Assembly: GCA_028287885.1 (NCBI GenBank)
Contig: JAQBOT010000190.1
Span: 1 to 8,133 of the forward strand
Source of the DNA: Pedobacter sp.
Lineage (GTDB): Bacteria > Bacteroidota > Bacteroidia > Sphingobacteriales > Sphingobacteriaceae
DNA length: 8,133 nucleotides
Direction: 5' to 3'
The position numbers and the translations under genes are program-made. Under the pieces are notes generated by a model, which had not been told where the DNA came from, ran no database searches, and worked only from the letters and a program-made list of their open reading frames with translations. This document shows positions 5,967-8,133 of this stretch, in pieces. The stretch's first letter is position 1; the number at the start of each line of letters is the position of its first letter.

Positions 5967-6521
5967 TTAAATTTTGCCCTCCTGAATGAGGATATGCGTT
6001 TTTAAAATGCCGGCAACACTCATGCTGTCGGTTATTATTCCATCTAAGACCATCTGGTAGGCCTCTTGAAATCTAACCTTGCGCAACGTGAGTGCTTCGG
6101 TTTCTTCGGGATCAGCAGTGCCCGCTGTAAGACCTGTTGCAATGTAGATAATCGACTCTTCATCACTTACCGAGTTGGAGAGGTGCATGCGCTGTATTAA
6201 CTGCCAATGTGAAGCACGAAGTCCGGTTTCTTCTGCAAGTTCCCGTTTTGCGGCTTCCAATGGCTCCTCGTGAAAAGGGCCGCCACCTTCGGGTATCTCC
6301 CAGCTATATGCATCTGTAGGGAAGCGATATTGGCCAACAAGCCAGGTGTTACGTTCCTCATCCAGGGGGATAATGCCGATCGCGACGTTCTTAAAGTGCA
6401 CCTTTCCATAGATCCCTTGACCGCCGGATGGGTTGATCACATCGTATTCGGTTAGCTGGATCCAATCGTTTTGGTAAACATCACGGCTTTCCTTTATCTC
6501 CCATGGGTTCTTATCTTCCAT
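5967..6521 (-). CDS. Nudix hydrolase, ADP-ribose pyrophosphatase-like
   Basis: The 184-residue cytosolic enzyme should cleave a nucleoside diphosphate linked to another group, most likely ADP-ribose to AMP and ribose 5-phosphate. The Nudix box is complete: from Gly79, spaced GX5EX7REUXEEXGU, with REL at 93-95, EE at 97-98 and TGL at 99-101. The preceding WLVGQYRFP and WEIPEGG (residues 60-80) are the hallmarks of the ADPRase/NudF-like subgroup. ATG 6521-6519 (MEDKNPW) is the chosen start; a longer frame begins only at a TTG at 6605 and its extra residues look non-coding. A possible -7 box sits almost on this ATG. It is followed after 9 bases by the plsC-type gene. Substrate preference is inferred from the subgroup. 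Confidence 0.92.
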   Translation of the reverse strand: MEDKNPWEIKESRDVYQNDWIQLTEYDVINPSGGQGIYGKVHFKNVAIGIIPLDEERNTWLVGQYRFPTDAYSWEIPEGGGPFHEEPLEAAKRELAEETGLRASHWQLIQRMHLSNSVSDEESIIYIATGLTAGTADPEETEALTLRKVRFQEAYQMVLDGIITDSMSVAGILKTHILIQEGKI

Positions 6522-6524
6522 GCC

Positions 6525-6553
6525 GCAAGATACAAATTTCTGTTGCTTGGAAA
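6525..6553 (-). promoter_or_regulatory. Possible promoter of the Nudix/acyltransferase operon
   Basis: On the minus strand TATCTTGC (6532-6525) resembles the -7 consensus TAnnTTTG with one T missing. It lies three bases from the Nudix ATG. A TTT (6553-6551) stands 18 bases upstream, in the -33 position, but is followed by C instead of G. If used, the transcript would be nearly leaderless. This is a weak call. Confidence 0.3.
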
Positions 6554-6633
6554 TATACAGCAGTTTAGAAAATGGGGGCGTATAAGAGGGAATGTAGTGC
6601 CACAATATGTTAAGCCACCGAATTCATTAATAT

Positions 6634-6666
6634 AAAAAGTCCTTCCCAGAATCACTGGCAAGGACT
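6634..6666 (-). terminator. Intrinsic terminator of the TonB-dependent receptor gene
   Basis: Read on the minus strand, AGTCCTT (6666-6660) and AAGGACT (6644-6638) form a perfect 7-base stem. It is extended, across one C/C (G/G) mismatch, by a 4-base CCAG/CTGG stem with a 5-base loop. Five T follow (6638-6634, the first belonging to the stem). It lies about 70 bases after the receptor stop codon and upstream of the Nudix gene. The T-run is on the minus strand only. Confidence 0.75.
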
Positions 6667-6737
6667 ATATCTACTAACAATATTGACACCGGTTTAGGCA
6701 CGCTACAAGCTGTTTAAACCAAAGCGCTGGTTATGTT

Positions 6738-8133
6738 TTAAAATTGCTCCTCATCAGGACGTTGCTCCTGCTGATCTTGTTTCTTTGGTTTCTTAGATGT
6801 GAAGTCAGACTTCCCAAAACGGTAAGAGAAGGTCAGGTTACCCATTCGTCCTTGCATATACCGCTGGAAATCAACTATAGACGTAGTACCCTGGGTGGTC
6901 ATGCTCCACTTTCTGCTGTTAAACAAATCCCTCACGTTTAAACTTAGTGAAGCTTTTTTGTTTGGGAAATCGTATTTGGCGCCACCATCTACACCGTACA
7001 TGGCGTTCCTTCTTCCTTGTGCCATAACCTCTGCAGCACGGTAGTCTGCCCTGATTTGCAAGGTAATTTTATATGGCAACACAAAGTTGTTGGTTAAGTT
7101 CGCATTCCAGCTAAAGCCGGAGTTCTCTACAATTCCGAAAGCAGGAACCCCTTCAATTTTACTTTGATAAAGGTTTACGTTGGCAGTGAAATTCCAGGGT
7201 TTAACAACATCAACTTTACTGATCAACTCGACACCGCTGGAAATATTACGCGTTAAGTTTTGAGGCGTTGTAATGGAAATACCATTCACATCAGGCTCTG
7301 AGCGTACCCTTTGGATCACATCGTTCGTTAAACGGTAATACACAGAAGAAATCAGGGATACTTTAGACCAGTACTTACTATAACCCAATTCAAAGGCATG
7401 TACATCTTCCGGCTTCAGGTTTGGATTACCCTGACGGTAGTTCAAAGGGTCTGAAGCATCAATATATGGGTTGGTATCCCAGCCTCTCGGGCGGTTAACC
7501 CTGCGGCTGTAACTCAATTGCAACTGTTGTTCGTTGTTTAGCTTTTCGGTTAGGTAAACACTTGGATACAGCCTGGTGTAAGCAACCCTTCCAGGAGTGT
7601 AAACCAGGTCATTTCCTCTATCGAATACGCCTGATTTTGTGTCCAAGGATGCATCCTCGCCCCGTAACCCAAATTGATAGCCAAACTTGTTGATCTGATT
7701 TGAGTAGTTTAAGTATAAGGCGTGAATCTGTTCCTTTGTGTTAAAAGCATTCGTTAAGGCAAAGTCCCAGTCATACTTATTGGTTTCGCCGTTTAGAAGA
7801 AATGCAGACGTCTTGTTCTCAGAAGAATTGATCTGACTTCTATATCCAGCTTCAATTTTACCTGCTTTACCAACAGGCAGGCTATAGTCTGATTGAATGT
7901 TGTAGTTTGTGTTGTAACCACGGCCATTGTTCTGCTGGGCAATGAGCTCATCAACAGAAACACCATTCAAATTGTAAATGTCTGTATTGTAATCTTGGAA
8001 GTTCGTGTTTTCACCTTGCGACAAGCCGATGTTAAAGGTTAGCTCCTCTTTCGGTTTCTTGAATTTTTGTGAGAAATCAAGGTTTAAGTCATAGCTTTTT
8101 CCCTTACCATCATTGTCGTTGATTCGGTTGCTT
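6738..8133 (-). CDS. TonB-dependent outer-membrane receptor, OMP_b-brl_3-type beta-barrel, C-terminal part
   Basis: The frame is open from the right edge (8133) to the stop at 6740-6738. About 464 residues of an outer-membrane barrel are visible, and the plug and signal peptide lie outside. Alternating aromatic/polar strands run throughout. The blocks YSRRVNRPRGWDTNP, DPLNYRQGNPNLKPE (around 7407-7450) and HAFELGYSKYW are signatures of the Bacteroidota outer-membrane beta-barrel family with a carboxypeptidase-like N-terminal domain, distinct from SusC. The barrel ends LTFSYRFGKSDF and is followed by a hydrophilic Lys/Gln/Glu-rich tail of about 20 residues ending in Phe. No internal start is called: the residues before the TTG at 8024 continue the same family pattern. 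The transported ligand is unknown, and no SusD-like partner is in view. A terminator lies downstream at 6634-6666. Confidence 0.92.
   Translation of the reverse strand, partial: SNRINDNDGKGKSYDLNLDFSQKFKKPKEELTFNIGLSQGENTNFQDYNTDIYNLNGVSVDELIAQQNNGRGYNTNYNIQSDYSLPVGKAGKIEAGYRSQINSSENKTSAFLLNGETNKYDWDFALTNAFNTKEQIHALYLNYSNQINKFGYQFGLRGEDASLDTKSGVFDRGNDLVYTPGRVAYTRLYPSVYLTEKLNNEQQLQLSYSRRVNRPRGWDTNPYIDASDPLNYRQGNPNLKPEDVHAFELGYSKYWSKVSLISSVYYRLTNDVIQRVRSEPDVNGISITTPQNLTRNISSGVELISKVDVVKPWNFTANVNLYQSKIEGVPAFGIVENSGFSWNANLTNNFVLPYKITLQIRADYRAAEVMAQGRRNAMYGVDGGAKYDFPNKKASLSLNVRDLFNSRKWSMTTQGTTSIVDFQRYMQGRMGNLTFSYRFGKSDFTSKKPKKQDQQEQRPDEEQF

Noticed and set aside
6522..6605. Longer Nudix protein starting at 6605
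   Set aside because: The start would be TTG and the extra 28 residues have no family resemblance. They also cover the likely promoter.
6717..6732. Hairpin AACCA/TGGTT just after the receptor stop as a terminator
   Set aside because: It has only five-base arms and no T-run on either strand. The hairpin at 6638-6666 is far stronger.
8022..8024. Internal start of the receptor at 8024
   Set aside because: The codon is TTG within a frame open to the window edge, and the upstream residues continue a beta-barrel pattern. The gene is simply cut by the window.

Overview
The window reads as a chromosomal segment of a Bacteroidota bacterium, most likely a Sphingobacteriaceae member (Pedobacter- or Mucilaginibacter-like). 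This rests on the gene families (a BlaI/M56 pair, a LytS-type kinase with a LytTR regulator, an OMP_b-brl_3-type TonB-dependent receptor), moderate-to-low GC, the lack of clear Shine-Dalgarno sequences and promoter-like TTTG/TAnnTTTG elements. The genus is an inference from general protein character; no search was run.

Layout. (1) Positions 1-1206, minus strand: blaI (winged-helix repressor) overlaps by 4 bases an M56/BlaR1-type membrane metallopeptidase gene that runs off the left edge. That peptidase gene carries an in-frame TAG just before its HExxH zinc motif, so it looks broken. A dyad between plausible -33 and -7 elements is a good candidate BlaI operator. (2) Positions 1216-3142, minus strand: a tight three-gene unit encodes a 56-residue single-span peptide, an ABC ATPase and a six-span ABC-2 permease. 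The genes are separated by one base each, and the unit ends in an intrinsic terminator. (3) Positions 3143-3442: a divergent control region of 300 bases with a perfect dyad and three copies of a direct-repeat motif. Two copies have the 9-12-9 geometry of LytTR-protein binding sites. (4) Positions 3443-5223, plus strand: a LytS/YehU-type sensor kinase and a LytTR response regulator overlap by 4 bases. (5) Positions 5220-6521, minus strand: a Nudix hydrolase (ADP-ribose pyrophosphatase-like) and a PlsC-type acyltransferase, convergent with the regulator gene and sharing its stop palindrome CTAG. (6) Positions 6638-8133, minus strand: an intrinsic terminator and the C-terminal part of a TonB-dependent outer-membrane receptor whose N-terminus lies beyond the right edge.

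How the genes may work together. The most coherent unit is the divergent pair 'small membrane peptide + ABC exporter' and 'LytS kinase + LytTR regulator', with LytTR-like sites between them. Signal-responsive transport, either self-protection or export against a peptide or antibiotic at the envelope, is a reasonable inference. No substrate can be read from the sequence. The adjacent BlaI/M56 pair is also an envelope-sensing type of system but appears inactivated on the peptidase side. The Nudix/PlsC pair and the receptor look like ordinary housekeeping and uptake genes. No tRNA, rRNA, CRISPR array, insertion sequence or prophage element was seen.
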